Positions 43,637 through 53,141 are shown, numbered from the stretch's first letter. The stretch is 64,000 nt of DNA from Candidatus Latescibacterota bacterium (GCA_022821085.1 JAJEEG010000002.1:437180-501179); one strand, 5' to 3'. The notes: a model not told the origin generated them from the letters alone. Program-made: numbers and translations.

Positions 43637-46600
43637 TGGCCCGGGAACGCGCGGATCCGGCGCCCACGAACCCGCCCTCGGACCCCACTTTCGCGCCCCG
43701 GGTCGCCGCCAGCACCTACGCGCCCCTCTGGTGCAAGAGCAATTACTCCTTCCTGGAAGGGGCCAGCCATCCCGAGGAACTGGTGGAGGCCTGCCGGCGC
43801 CTGGGCATCCCGTCCCTGGCCCTCACCGATCGCAACGGCGTGTACGGCATCGTGCGGGCCCACGTCCGCGCCCGGGAACTGGACGTCCACCTGGTCGTGG
43901 GGTCGCAGGTCAGCCTCCGGGACGGTTCGGAGATCGTGCTGCTGGTCCAGGATCGGGAAGGCTACGCCCACCTCTGCCGGCTGCTGACCGCCGGTCACCT
44001 GCGCGGCGCCAAGGGGGACTGCCGGGTGAGCTGGGAGGAGGTGTGCCGCCACAGCCCGGGGCTGATCGCCCTGTGGATCGGGGCAGCCAGCGGGATGGCC
44101 GGCGGAAAGGCCGGTTCCAGCGCGCCCGGAAGAGATGCCGGTCCGGCCGCGTCCGCCCCCGCCCCCGTCCTCGAACAGCTTTGCGCGGCCTTCGAAGACC
44201 GCCTCTACGTGGTCCTGGCCCGGCACCGCCGGGCGGAGGAGACTCTGAAGGAGATCCGGCTCCGGGAGCTGGCGGACCGGTTCGGCCTGCCCACCGTGGC
44301 CGCCGTGGAGGTCCTCTACCATACGCCCGGTCGGCGCCCCCTGCAGGACGTGCTCACCTGCATCCGGGAGGGGGTGACCCTGCCCGCGGCCGGGCGGCTC
44401 CTCCGGCCGAACGACCAGCACGCGCTCAAGGGGCCGGAGGACATGGCCCGCCTCTTCGCCGACGATCCGGCGTCCCTCGAACGGACCCGCGAGGTGGCCG
44501 CCCGCTGCGCCTTCTCCCTCGGGGAACTGCGCTACCGCTACCCGCTGGAGCGCCTGCCGCAGGGCAAGACGTCCTTCCAGTACCTGGAGGAGCGCACCTT
44601 CGCGGGCGCGGCCCGCCGCCTGGGCGGCAAGTTCGAAACGCAGGTCCCCCAGCTGAAGAAGGAACTCGCGCTGATCCGGGAACTGGAGTACGAGGGTTAT
44701 TTCCTGACCATGCACGAGATCGTGGAGTACTGCCGCCGCGAGCGCATCCTCTGCCAGGGCCGCGGGTCGGCGGCCAACTCCGCCGTCTGCTTCGCCCTGG
44801 GCATCACGGGCGTGGACCCCACCCAGGTGAACCTCCTCTTCGAGCGGTTCATCTCCAGGGAAAGGGCCGAGCCGCCGGACATCGACCTGGACATCGAGCA
44901 CAACCGCCGGGAGGAGGTGATCCAGCACGTGTACAAGAAGTACGGGCGCACCCACGCCGCCATGGTGGCCAACGTGGTCCGCTACCGGCACCGGTCCGCC
45001 ATCCGGGAGGTGGGCAAGGTCCTCGAGATCCCGGCCACCGGCCTGGACCGCCTGGCCCGGCAGGTGTCCCACGGGCACTGGGACGAGGACTTCATCCGCC
45101 AGGCCGGCCTCGATCCGGAGAACCCGGCCCTGCGCCACCTGGCCGCCCTGGTGCTGGAGATCCAGGACTTCCCCCGCCACCTCTCCATCCACCCCGGGGG
45201 TTTCCTGCTGGGCCACCACCCCGTCCACGACCTGGTGCCCATCGAGAACGCCACCATGGAGGGGCGGACGGTGATCCAGTGGGACAAGGAGGACGTGGAG
45301 GACGCGGGGCTGTTCAAGGTGGACCTCCTGGGCCTCGGCGCCCTCAACCTGCTGCACCTCGGCTTCGACCTCCTGCGGCGGCACCGCCGGATGGAACTCT
45401 CCCTGGCCACGCTCCCCCGGGAGGACGCCACCACCTTCGACCTGATCTGCCGCAGCGACACGGTGGGCGTGTTCCAGATCGAGAGCCGGGCCCAGATGGC
45501 CATGCTCGGGCGCCTGAAGCCCCGCACCTACTACGACCTGGTGATCGAGATCAGCATCGTCCGCCCGGGGCCCATCACGGGCGGCATGGTCCATCCCTAC
45601 CTGCGGCGGCGCAACGGGGAGGAAGAGGTCACCTATCCCCACGAAAGCCTCGTGCCCGTCCTTGAGAAGACCCTGGGCGTGCCCCTCTTCCAGGAGCAGG
45701 TGATGCAGCTGGCCATGGTGGCGGCGGACTACACCCCCGGCGAGGCGGACCAGCTCCGGCGGGACATGGCGGCCTGGCGGCGGTCGGGACGGATCGAGCG
45801 GCACCGGGAACGGCTGGTCTCGCGCATGATCAAAAAAGGCATCGCGCAGGAATTCGCCGAGCACGTCTTCATGCAGATCCGCGGCTTCGGCGAGTACGGT
45901 TTCCCGGAGAGCCACGCCGCCAGCTTCGCCCACATCGCCTACGCCACCGCCTACCTGCGCTGCCATTACCCGGCGGAGTTCACCTGCGCCCTGCTCAACG
46001 CCCAGCCCATGGGGTTCTACTCGCCCTCCACCATCGTCAACGACGCCCGGATACACGGGGTGGAGGTGCGCCCGGTGAGCCTGCGCCGCAGCCGCTGGGA
46101 CTGCACGCTGGAGGCGGTCGGGCACGGCAGTGAGGGCGGTGATGGCGCGAGCGTTCCAGTCGGCAATGGGGGCGGAAGCGGTGCGGCCGGAGCGGGTTCG
46201 GGTCGCGGCGCGGATGCGGGCGGCAAGGCAAGCGTCAACGGCAGCGGCAACAGGTCCGGCAACGCGTCCGGCAATGGGCATGCCGGCCGCAAACCCCGCC
46301 TTCCCTTCGCGGTCCGCATGGGTCTGCGCTACGTCCGCGGACTGGGGGAAGGCGACGGGGAGCGGCTGGAAGCGGCCATGGAGCAGGCGCCCTTCCGCGA
46401 TATCGCCGACGTCGCCCGGCGGAGCGGCCTGAGCGCGGACAAACTCGAGTCCCTGGCCGAGGCGGGCGCCTTCGCGTGCTTCGGTCCGCTTGGCCCGTTC
46501 GGCCCGGACCGCCGCGGCGCCTTATGGCAGGTCCTGGGGACCGAAACCGGCGGGCCGCCCCCCTTGCCGATGAAATCCCGCGATGCCCAGCCCCGCTTCC

Positions 46601-47028
46601 TGTCTCTGAACAGCCTGGAGACCATCCTCTGGGACCACCAGGCCGCCGGCCACAGCGTGCAGGGCCACCTCCTCAAGCCGCGCCGCGCCGAACTCGCCGC
46701 CCGGGGCCTGCCCACCGCCCGGGAACTCAACGGCATGCCGGACGGCCGCTCGGTCCGCTACGTGGGCCTGGTCATCTGCCGCCAGCGCCCCGGGACCGCC
46801 CAGGGCGTCACCTTCATGACGCTGGAGGACGAGACCGGCTTCGTGAACCTGGTCATCTGGGAAAAGGTGTTCGAGCGCAACGCCCTGCTGGCCAGGACGC
46901 TGCACTGCATGGGCGTGACCGGCAACCTGCAGGTGGGCGAGGGCGTGGTCCACCTCGTGGTCGAGACGGTCTGGGACCCGAAGCTGGAGGACCGGACGCT
47001 GCGGCTGCGGAGCCGGGATTTCCGATGA
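43633..47028 (+). CDS. dnaE2: error-prone DNA polymerase DnaE2
   Basis: 1131 aa from the ATG at 43633 (overlapping the imuB stop). An N-terminal PHP domain ([22 protein letters not shown]), the C-family polymerase core with catalytic D416, D418 and D420 ([16 protein letters not shown]), and an OB-fold near the C-terminus ([27 protein letters not shown]) are all recognised. DnaE2 performs damage-induced mutagenic synthesis. An unusual Gly/Ser/Ala/Asn-rich linker of about 55 residues (about 831-886) lies between the helix-hairpin-helix region and the rest; it should be flexible. Confidence 0.96.
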   Translation: MMARERADPAPTNPPSDPTFAPRVAASTYAPLWCKSNYSFLEGASHPEELVEACRRLGIPSLALTDRNGVYGIVRAHVRARELDVHLVVGSQVSLRDGSEIVLLVQDREGYAHLCRLLTAGHLRGAKGDCRVSWEEVCRHSPGLIALWIGAASGMAGGKAGSSAPGRDAGPAASAPAPVLEQLCAAFEDRLYVVLARHRRAEETLKEIRLRELADRFGLPTVAAVEVLYHTPGRRPLQDVLTCIREGVTLPAAGRLLRPNDQHALKGPEDMARLFADDPASLERTREVAARCAFSLGELRYRYPLERLPQGKTSFQYLEERTFAGAARRLGGKFETQVPQLKKELALIRELEYEGYFLTMHEIVEYCRRERILCQGRGSAANSAVCFALGITGVDPTQVNLLFERFISRERAEPPDIDLDIEHNRREEVIQHVYKKYGRTHAAMVANVVRYRHRSAIREVGKVLEIPATGLDRLARQVSHGHWDEDFIRQAGLDPENPALRHLAALVLEIQDFPRHLSIHPGGFLLGHHPVHDLVPIENATMEGRTVIQWDKEDVEDAGLFKVDLLGLGALNLLHLGFDLLRRHRRMELSLATLPREDATTFDLICRSDTVGVFQIESRAQMAMLGRLKPRTYYDLVIEISIVRPGPITGGMVHPYLRRRNGEEEVTYPHESLVPVLEKTLGVPLFQEQVMQLAMVAADYTPGEADQLRRDMAAWRRSGRIERHRERLVSRMIKKGIAQEFAEHVFMQIRGFGEYGFPESHAASFAHIAYATAYLRCHYPAEFTCALLNAQPMGFYSPSTIVNDARIHGVEVRPVSLRRSRWDCTLEAVGHGSEGGDGASVPVGNGGGSGAAGAGSGRGADAGGKASVNGSGNRSGNASGNGHAGRKPRLPFAVRMGLRYVRGLGEGDGERLEAAMEQAPFRDIADVARRSGLSADKLESLAEAGAFACFGPLGPFGPDRRGALWQVLGTETGGPPPLPMKSRDAQPRFLSLNSLETILWDHQAAGHSVQGHLLKPRRAELAARGLPTARELNGMPDGRSVRYVGLVICRQRPGTAQGVTFMTLEDETGFVNLVIWEKVFERNALLARTLHCMGVTGNLQVGEGVVHLVVETVWDPKLEDRTLRLRSRDFR

Positions 47029-47139
47029 GTGACGAAAGAGTACGGAAGCTAACGAGCAAATGGAAAGGAAGAACCGACTTACTGGTAAATCGGAATCTAA
47101 ATTACTAAATGAAATAATATCAATAGATTAATGATCATT

Positions 47140-47227
47140 AACTTGCAATTGGACAGAAGAAAACTTGCAATCAGACGACATTAAACTTGCAATTGGACGG
47201 AAGTAAACTTGCAATTGGACGCTTCGC
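47140..47227. repeat. 22-bp tandem repeat, four copies, downstream of dnaE2
   Basis: Copies start at 47140, 47162, 47184 and 47206 with an exact 22-bp period. The first 15 bases are AACTTGCAATTGGAC, identical in copies 1, 3 and 4 (copy 2 has TCA for TTG at the end); the remaining 7 vary. The spacing is about two helical turns, so it could be a protein-binding array. It lies in the 227-base gap between convergent genes (dnaE2 and the TfoX-like gene). Confidence 0.92.
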
Positions 47228-47255
47228 CGACACCCATGAAACACCGCAGCGTTCT

Positions 47256-47582
47256 TCACTTGGCCGGCAGGGAAGCCGCGTAGTCTGCGGCGCGGGCCAC
47301 CCAGGTCGCCAGGTCATCCTCGCTCGCAATGCCCGCCGGCTCCACCAGCGCCCATCCCCTCATGGTCCGTCCCGCGATGTCGGCGGGCTTCGTGTGCGGT
47401 TCGGCCAGCGTCTCCTCGTGCTTCTCCCGCTCGATCCGTACGATGAGCGAACCCTTCCAGGTCCCCACGCACATGTTGCCGTGGATCATGAAACAGACGC
47501 CGCCGAACATGTTCTTCTCGGAGTAGCCCGGATGCGGTGAAAGCATGGGACGAATCCGGCCGGCCAACATGTCGTTGTGCAT
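47256..47582 (-). CDS. TfoX N-terminal-domain protein
   Basis: 108 aa. KNMFGGVCFMIHGNMCVGTWKG is the conserved part of TfoX/Sxy N-terminal-domain proteins. GGAGGG lies nine bases before the ATG at 47582. The competence-regulator C-terminal domain is absent, so it is a stand-alone TfoX-N protein of unknown role. It converges on dnaE2 and lies about 136 bases downstream of the exonuclease gene on the same strand. Confidence 0.85.
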   Translation of the reverse strand: MHNDMLAGRIRPMLSPHPGYSEKNMFGGVCFMIHGNMCVGTWKGSLIVRIEREKHEETLAEPHTKPADIAGRTMRGWALVEPAGIASEDDLATWVARAADYAASLPAK

Positions 47583-47718
47583 CTTGACTTGCCCTCCAAG
47601 TAAAAAAACGTCATCGTTCCGGCATGAACATTACCGGCCGGAACGGCATCCGCCGGTTCCGGGTACACCCAGCCACCATGGACCTGAACCGCGTGCTCAA
47701 GTTCTACCGGACGCTATA

Positions 47719-48576
47719 TCACCTTTCCCCCATCATCCCCCTCAACCGGTCCCATTCTTCCAGGTAAGCCGCCAGATGCCCGTTTTCCGGTGATTGCGCC
47801 TTCTCCGCGAGCATGGTCCGCACCAGGTCCTGTTCCTCCAGGTACTGGTCGTCGCTGAAGAACCCCGCGAAATGGGCGATGCGAAGCCAGACGAGGTAGG
47901 TCGTCACGGCATCGTGCTGGTTGTACTGGGCGATGCGCCGGATACCGCCGTCGAGCCAGGCCTCGGCGACGCTGTCACCGTCGAAACCACCCAACTTGCC
48001 CGGGATACCCGACAGTACCGCCATCTCCTTCAGGGAGGGGCGCGCCTTGCCCCACTCGCCGATGGCCGTCATCAGGTCCACGTTCCACTCGCTGGCCCGC
48101 GAGAAGTAATCGTAGCCCTCCCAGGGCTTGTCCGGCCGCTTGCAGAACCCGGGGGCGGTGATGCCCTTGATGATCCCGCGCTGGATCATGACAGGCAGGT
48201 CCGACCCGGTGGAATTGAAGCCTACGAGCTGGGGCAGGCGGCGGCCCACGCTTTCCAGGAACCGGGACAGGATCGTGGCTTCGTCGCAGTCGTCGGGGTT
48301 GTCCGGGTCCCGGGGTTGTACGCGCAGGTCAAGCGTGATGTTTCCCTGTGGATCCTGGCTCCGGGTCACCATGGCGATGGAGACCAGGCGGGACATGGCG
48401 TACTTGAGAAAGGGCCGCGGCTTTTCTTCGGTGGCCCCGTTCTGGCGCCACATCTCCTGGATGACCTCGGAGTCGGGCATATCGGCCGGCAGGTCGTAGA
48501 GCAGGCGTCCCGCGTCGGGGTCGGGCACCCATTCCGCGTCGAAGGCCCACACATCGTGTTTTACGCTTTTGAACAT
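47719..48576 (-). CDS. DnaQ-like 3'-5' exonuclease (PolB-type)
   Basis: 285 aa. Catalytic acidic motifs resemble the DEDD superfamily: FDAEW (D13 and E15), LVGFNSTGSDLPVM for motif II, and QHDAVTTYLVW for motif III. It matches the group of predicted 3'-5' exonucleases related to family B polymerase proofreading domains that exist as single proteins. Its start overlaps the end of vapC by 16 bases, so the three genes at 47719-49198 form one operon. A repair or RNA-processing role is possible. Confidence 0.82.
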   Translation of the reverse strand: MFKSVKHDVWAFDAEWVPDPDAGRLLYDLPADMPDSEVIQEMWRQNGATEEKPRPFLKYAMSRLVSIAMVTRSQDPQGNITLDLRVQPRDPDNPDDCDEATILSRFLESVGRRLPQLVGFNSTGSDLPVMIQRGIIKGITAPGFCKRPDKPWEGYDYFSRASEWNVDLMTAIGEWGKARPSLKEMAVLSGIPGKLGGFDGDSVAEAWLDGGIRRIAQYNQHDAVTTYLVWLRIAHFAGFFSDDQYLEEQDLVRTMLAEKAQSPENGHLAAYLEEWDRLRGMMGER

Positions 48577-48968
48577 GATAACAAGGTAACTCCTTCCTGC
48601 CGTGCGGCCTTCCGATCGAAAGTGTGCAAAGGCAATGCGTTCGATCGTTCGGCGGCAGCCAGTATCATAAGGTCCGAGAATCCTGTGCTGCCCGTCCCGT
48701 AACTGAACGCAGCCTGTGCGACATCGGCGCCAGCCTCAATCACCAGTACGTCCGTTGAGACCAGCTGCTCCAATGCATCGGCAATATCCTCACGAGAAAG
48801 GCCATAAGCCCGTTCCAGAACCCAGACGAGTTCAAGAATGACTTCCCGGCAGACGAACCCGGGTTGGTCCGCGGTAAGCGAAGACATTAAACTCCGGGCG
48901 GTCGCGGCCTGTGCTTCGTCGTCGCGCACCAGGTACCGAACGAGAACGTTGGTGTCCAGCGCAATCAT
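48561..48968 (-). CDS. vapC: PIN-domain toxin (VapC-like)
   Basis: 135 aa. PIN-domain acidic residues D5 (LDTNVLVRYL), E46 and D99 (TGFSDLMI) are present. VapC toxins are Mg-dependent RNases often acting on initiator tRNA or rRNA. It overlaps the antitoxin gene by 4 bases, and its last bases overlap the exonuclease gene. The target is unknown. Confidence 0.88.
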   Translation of the reverse strand: MIALDTNVLVRYLVRDDEAQAATARSLMSSLTADQPGFVCREVILELVWVLERAYGLSREDIADALEQLVSTDVLVIEAGADVAQAAFSYGTGSTGFSDLMILAAAERSNALPLHTFDRKAARQEGVTLLSCSKA

Positions 48969-49198
48969 TCTTCACTGGCTCCACGGGCAACGGCCTGCTC
49001 CATCTCGTCGATGGTGACGACAGGTCCCTGGTACTTGAGCATGCCATACAATCGACTGATCGGGCGCACGGGCAGAATGCGCACTTCCTGGTCGCAGATC
49101 ACGTAGCGAACTTTGTCCCCGGCAGATAAGCCGAGTGATTCCCGAACCACCTTGGGGAGCGTTGTCTGTCCTCTGCTCGTGACACTGGATTCGATCAT
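48965..49198 (-). CDS. vapB: AbrB-type antitoxin (VapB-like)
   Basis: 77 aa from the second ATG (49198), nine bases from the GGAGG; another ATG at 49204 lies three bases from it and is also possible. SSVTSRGQTTLPKVVRESLGLSAGDKVRY is the AbrB/SpoVT DNA-binding fold, cited here in part (TSRGQTTLPKVVRESLGL). The C-terminal helix would bind VapC. A candidate operator precedes it. Confidence 0.9.
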   Translation of the reverse strand: MIESSVTSRGQTTLPKVVRESLGLSAGDKVRYVICDQEVRILPVRPISRLYGMLKYQGPVVTIDEMEQAVARGASEE

Positions 49199-49231
49199 GA
49201 TCATTCACCTCCTGCATTATAATTCGCTATA

Positions 49232-49260
49232 TTCCTTACTTTTGTCAATAAAATAAGGAA
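49232..49260 (-). promoter_or_regulatory. candidate vapB operator/promoter
   Basis: TTCCTTA (49232-49238) and TAAGGAA (49254-49260) are a perfect 7-bp inverted repeat around 15 bases. The repeat encloses TTGACA (minus strand, 49243-49248), with TATAAT at 49216-49221; the 21-base spacing is long. Auto-regulation by the VapBC complex is the likely use. Confidence 0.55.
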
Positions 49261-49351
49261 ACATATACATGTCCTTACTGATGGAACAGTCGTATCTGAA
49301 ATCCGCTCAGATACCGCAGGGGTCTGGTTTGGGATCAACGTCAGGATCTGG

Positions 49352-50200
49352 TCAGGGATCAGCGTCATTACGGGTTCCAATGCGCTCATCCGTGGCAAGG
49401 AACAGCGCGTCCCGTTCGTCCTGCGGAACGTACGTACCCGGACGGCCTGCCGAATCCAGGGCCGCGCGCAACGGACCGAGATCCAGATCGTGGAAGTGCG
49501 CCAGCATGCGGATGTTCCGCTGGACTTCCGAAGCGCTGAGGCGGGCGACGGGTTTCTCCAGCAGCCCGTGGGTCAGGGGCACGAGGGCGTCGGATCCGGC
49601 GCCGGACAGGAAGCGTTCGAGTGAGGCAACGACTTCCGGCGGTACCTGGCGAAAGCCGGTGAGGCGGGAACCCCGGATCCGTTCGTGGGGCGGAAGATGC
49701 CGGACCGGTTCGATATGTCCGATCAGTTTCAGCACGTAGACCAGCGCGTCGAAGGCGGCCAGGGCGCGCCGCCTGGACTTGAACACACCGTACCACTCGA
49801 GGTCCAGTTCCTTCCACGCGTCCACATGCGTCGTGAAGCAGAGCAGGACCTGCTTCTCCGTGCCGCCGAGGCCGAGGGCCGGGTACAGGAAGTCCCAGGT
49901 GCCGTCCTCGTTGTACGGCGGCCGCAGCTTGCGGATCAGTTCGTTCTCGAGCAGCAGGGCCTCGCGTTCCGAATCCCGCGGCATGATCTCGAGGGTGCTC
50001 GCCTCCCGGACCAGCGTCCGCATCTTGCGGTGCACCTTGCGGCGCGAGGCGTTCCGGTACTGCTGGAGGCGGCGCCGGATGTTCCCGGCCTTGCCGACGT
50101 ACAGCACGGCACCCTGCTTGTCCTTGAACAGGTAGACCGCCGGCGTCATGGGCGATTCTTCGATGAGGCGCTCGCCGAATTTGCGGTCGAACTGGCGCAT
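49352..50200 (-). CDS. GIY-YIG endonuclease-domain protein (UvrC-like N-domain)
   Basis: 282 aa from the ATG at 50200; the in-frame extension to 50305 looks non-conserved. TPAVYLFKDKQGAVLYVGKAGNIRRRLQQY is the GIY-YIG catalytic region as in UvrC and Cho (key residues Y, Y, R and, further on, E of ALLLENELIRKLRPPYN). The C-terminal ~170 residues do not match the UvrC endonuclease V-like domain, so it is more like Cho or an exonuclease-associated nuclease. It is divergent from the abgB-like gene. Confidence 0.82.
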   Translation of the reverse strand: MRQFDRKFGERLIEESPMTPAVYLFKDKQGAVLYVGKAGNIRRRLQQYRNASRRKVHRKMRTLVREASTLEIMPRDSEREALLLENELIRKLRPPYNEDGTWDFLYPALGLGGTEKQVLLCFTTHVDAWKELDLEWYGVFKSRRRALAAFDALVYVLKLIGHIEPVRHLPPHERIRGSRLTGFRQVPPEVVASLERFLSGAGSDALVPLTHGLLEKPVARLSASEVQRNIRMLAHFHDLDLGPLRAALDSAGRPGTYVPQDERDALFLATDERIGTRNDADP

Positions 50201-50346
50201 GGTGGTCGAATCTACAATGTATCTACGTGCATCTACGTTGCATGTATGCCTGACGACAGTTATAATATACCCTTGTACTCCACATCGGCATCCCAAATCC
50301 CGCATACCCTTCGAATATCCCGCGCACCGACCGGAGAAGCCCGACC

Positions 50347-51753
50347 ATGACCGCGGAAAAACTGATCATCGACTACATAAGCGACCAGGACGACAACCTG
50401 TCCCGCATGGCCAGGGACATCTGGGACCATCCGCAGATCGCCCTGCAGGAGACCTACGCGTCGAAACTGCAGGCAAAAGAGCTGGAAGCGGACGGCTTTT
50501 CCATCGAATGGGGCGCCGGCGGGATGGAAACGGCCTTCGTCGCCACCTGGGGATCGGGAGACCCCATCATCGGGTTCCTGGGCGAGTACGATGCACTGCC
50601 CGGCCTGTCGCAGACGGTTTCCGCGGAGCGGGAAGCCATCGAACCGGGCGGACCCGGCCACGGCTGCGGCCACAATCTCTTCGGTACGGCGTGCCTGGGT
50701 TCCGTAAAGGCCCTGAAGCGTGCGATGGAACGGGATGGCATCGGCGGCACGATCCGGTATTACGGCTGTCCTGCGGAAGAACAGGTGGTGGGCAAGGTGC
50801 TCATGGCGAACGACGGCGTCTTCGACGACCTCGACGCCGCCATCACCTGGCATCCCGGCGCGACGAACCTGGTCTGGAACGGTTCGTCGCTCGCGCTCAA
50901 TTCCTTCAGGGTGAACTTCCACGGCGTCGCCGCCCATGCCTCGGCCATGCCGCACCAGGGACGCAGCGCCCTCGACGGCGTAATGCTGATGGACGTGGGC
51001 ATGAACTACCTCAGGGAGCACGTGATCCCCGAGGCCCGCATCCACAGCGTGGTGACGAGCGGCGGGGAAGCGCCGAACGTGGTGCCGGCCTATGCCCAGG
51101 TGTGGTACTACATCCGGTCGCCGAAACGCGCCGAGGTGGACGAGATGTACGAACGGGTGCTCGACATCGCGAAGGGCGCCGCGCTGATGAGCGGCACCAC
51201 CCACGATATCGAGTTCATCGGGGGGGCTTACGAGGTCCTGCCGAACGGCACGATCTCCGACCTGATGCTGCAGAAGATGCAGGCCGTGAACGATCTCGCC
51301 TTCACCGCCGACGAGCGGCGCTTCGCCCGGCAGCTTCAGGCGACTTTTCCCGAGAACGCTGTCCAGATGGCCTACGCGCGGACGGAGAAATCGACGGTCA
51401 AGGATTCCATCGCCGAGAGCATCGAGAATCCACTGTGGACGCAGGTGCTTCCCCATAACGAAAACCCGCCGGGCGTCGAGGGGTCGACGGACGTGGGCGA
51501 CGTGAGCTGGATCGCGCCCACGGGACAGCTCACGACCTGTTGCTGGCCCCTGGGCACGCCGGCTCACAGCTGGCAGATGGTGGCCTCCTCCGGTTCGAGC
51601 ATCGGCAGCCGGGGCATGCTCTTTGCCGCCAAGGCCCTGGCGCTGACGGGCCTGGACCTGTTGCGGGACCCGGACCTGCTCAAACGGGCCAACGAGGAAT
51701 TCGACGAGGCGCGCAACGGAAAGACGTACAAGAGCGCGTTGCCTGAAGCGTAG
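50347..51753 (+). CDS. M20-family amidohydrolase, AbgB-like
   Basis: 468 aa. Zinc-ligand regions are FLGEYDALPG, GHGCGHNLFG and YYGCPAEEQVVGK, the M20D layout of aminobenzoyl-glutamate hydrolase subunit B. A dimerisation domain (about 185-330) lies in the middle, and GSTDVGDVSW carries a C-terminal ligand. AbgB cleaves p-aminobenzoyl-glutamate or related peptides in the cytosol. The partner AbgA is not adjacent. The next gene starts 26 bases later. Confidence 0.86.
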   Translation: MTAEKLIIDYISDQDDNLSRMARDIWDHPQIALQETYASKLQAKELEADGFSIEWGAGGMETAFVATWGSGDPIIGFLGEYDALPGLSQTVSAEREAIEPGGPGHGCGHNLFGTACLGSVKALKRAMERDGIGGTIRYYGCPAEEQVVGKVLMANDGVFDDLDAAITWHPGATNLVWNGSSLALNSFRVNFHGVAAHASAMPHQGRSALDGVMLMDVGMNYLREHVIPEARIHSVVTSGGEAPNVVPAYAQVWYYIRSPKRAEVDEMYERVLDIAKGAALMSGTTHDIEFIGGAYEVLPNGTISDLMLQKMQAVNDLAFTADERRFARQLQATFPENAVQMAYARTEKSTVKDSIAESIENPLWTQVLPHNENPPGVEGSTDVGDVSWIAPTGQLTTCCWPLGTPAHSWQMVASSGSSIGSRGMLFAAKALALTGLDLLRDPDLLKRANEEFDEARNGKTYKSALPEA

Positions 51754-51778
51754 CGCGCTGCCTGGAAAGTGAAGCCGG

Positions 51779-52663
51779 ATGACGGGTTCCACACCGAAGG
51801 CCGCCATTTCCGCGGCGCAGATTTTCCCGGCGCGGATTCCCCCGGACGCCCGGGACCGTTACCGGCGAGACGGCTTCTTTTTCTCGCCGTCGATCATCCC
51901 GGCCGATCTGATCGAACGCGTGACCGCCCGCATGGACGCGGTCATGGCCGGTGAATACGAGACCGGGGAACCGCCGCGCCGATCATGGAACCCGGGCGAC
52001 GACCCGAAGCGCATCCGCAAGATCGACCAGGCGCACCTGTCGGACCGGACCATCTACGAACTGGCCTCCCATCCGGAAATCGGCCGCTGGGCGGCTTCTC
52101 TGCTGGGCGCAAGCCGGATCCAGCTCTGGGCGTCCCAGATGCTGTACAAACCGCCGGTCGGCCCGGGCATCACGGTCGGCGGGGTGTCGGGCAACTCAGG
52201 CGGCCCGGGCAGCACGGTCGACTCGGTAACGGGGAACGTCGGCTGGCACCAGGACAAGCAGTACTGGAAGTACCTGGATGGCGAGCTGTTCACGGCCTGG
52301 GTCGCCGTGAGCGACGTGACGGGGGCGTCCGGCCCCATGCGGTTCCTGCGGGGATCGCACCGGTGGGGGCTGCTGGACAGCGGCGACTTCTTCGGCCACG
52401 ACCACGAGGCGCAGCGGAAGGAAATCCCCGTACCCGAGGGAGAAAGCTGGGAAGAAGTCGAGGCGGTCCTGCGTCCCGGCGCGGTCAGTTTCCACGACCG
52501 CCACACCTATCACGCCAGCGGGCCGAACGTATCGGACGCGCCGCGCCGCAGCTTCGCCTTTCATCTCCGGACCGAGAACGCACGGCCGGTGGATGGCCGC
52601 ACCGACTACTACGTGCAGCACCTGGACGATCCCGCCTATTGCCCGGTGCTGTATGAGGCGTGA
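51779..52663 (+). CDS. phytanoyl-CoA dioxygenase (PhyH)-family oxygenase
   Basis: 294 aa. The iron-binding HxD of the double-stranded beta-helix is in GWHQDKQYW, and the distal His in HRHTYHASGPN-type sequence (HTYHASGPN), with R in RRSFAFH for 2-oxoglutarate. PhyH-family enzymes hydroxylate or halogenate small molecules using Fe(II) and 2-oxoglutarate. This family is abundant in some uncultured phyla. The substrate is unknown. A Gly/Ser-rich insert (GVSGNSGGPGSTVDSVTGN) precedes the HxD motif. It is probably co-transcribed with the amidohydrolase. Confidence 0.85.
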   Translation: MTGSTPKAAISAAQIFPARIPPDARDRYRRDGFFFSPSIIPADLIERVTARMDAVMAGEYETGEPPRRSWNPGDDPKRIRKIDQAHLSDRTIYELASHPEIGRWAASLLGASRIQLWASQMLYKPPVGPGITVGGVSGNSGGPGSTVDSVTGNVGWHQDKQYWKYLDGELFTAWVAVSDVTGASGPMRFLRGSHRWGLLDSGDFFGHDHEAQRKEIPVPEGESWEEVEAVLRPGAVSFHDRHTYHASGPNVSDAPRRSFAFHLRTENARPVDGRTDYYVQHLDDPAYCPVLYEA

Positions 52664-52684
52664 TTTAAAAAGGAGCCACCCGGT

Positions 52685-52879
52685 ATGAGTGATGTTTTGG
52701 ACGCGGTCTTTATCTTCCCTTTGATGTTCGTGGGCATGTCTCTCTTCATCACGGGTCTGCTCGCCATGGCCGGCGGCAACAACATGGAACGCATCGGCCT
52801 GTCCACCCCCCGGCGCGGCAAGATCGCCATGGTCGTGGGCGTGGTTCTGAACACCATCGGGATTACCTTGCTGACCTGA
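52685..52879 (+). CDS. small two-helix membrane protein (copy 1)
   Basis: 64 aa. AAGGAG (52670-52675) lies nine bases before the ATG. Two membrane helices flank a conserved loop MAGGNNMERIGLSTPRRGK. The following gene has a matching loop. Function unknown; the loop, with Arg and Gly, is cytosolic or periplasmic depending on topology. Confidence 0.65.
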   Translation: MSDVLDAVFIFPLMFVGMSLFITGLLAMAGGNNMERIGLSTPRRGKIAMVVGVVLNTIGITLLT

Positions 52880-52921
52880 AGTTTCCCCGGACCCCACCAT
52901 CTCGGCATTTGGGCTGGCATC

Positions 52922-53086
52922 ATGAGCGTGCTACTGATCGCCGCCGGAATATACCTGTTTGTATCGGGCGTGATCGTCTGGGCCGGCGGCAGAACGGTGG
53001 AGCGGATCGGGCTCACCACCCGGAACAGGGGATTGATCGCGCTCATCCTGGGCACGGTATTGTTGGTGTACGGGGCAACGATGTAG
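52922..53086 (+). CDS. small two-helix membrane protein (copy 2)
   Basis: 54 aa, too short for standard ORF cut-offs. ATG at 52922, TAG at 53084-53086. WAGGRTVERIGLTTRNRGLI matches the loop of copy 1 (AGG..MERIGL.T..RG.I), and the two flanking helices match in position, so the two genes are tandem paralogues 42 bases apart. No strong ribosome-binding sequence is visible, and translation could be coupled to copy 1. Confidence 0.6.
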   Translation: MSVLLIAAGIYLFVSGVIVWAGGRTVERIGLTTRNRGLIALILGTVLLVYGATM

Positions 53087-53108
53087 TCGTCTTTGTCCAA
53101 TTACACTC

Positions 53109-53141
53109 AATTTGCACACAATTTGCACACAATTTGCACAC
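53109..53141. repeat. 11-bp tandem repeat, three perfect copies
   Basis: AATTTGCACAC at 53109-53119, 53120-53130 and 53131-53141, one helical turn each, in the 185-base gap upstream of the LRR-protease gene. Confidence 0.93.

Noticed and set aside
43588-46281. 897-codon open frame on the minus strand
   Set aside because: Shadow of dnaE2; His/Asp/Gly-rich and without domains.
47140-47227. CRISPR-like array
   Set aside because: The 22-bp units have no unique spacers of CRISPR length, and no cas genes are nearby.
47624-47767. 47-codon plus-strand frame overlapping the exonuclease gene end
   Set aside because: No ribosome-binding sequence, no recognisable family, and antisense to a real gene over its end.
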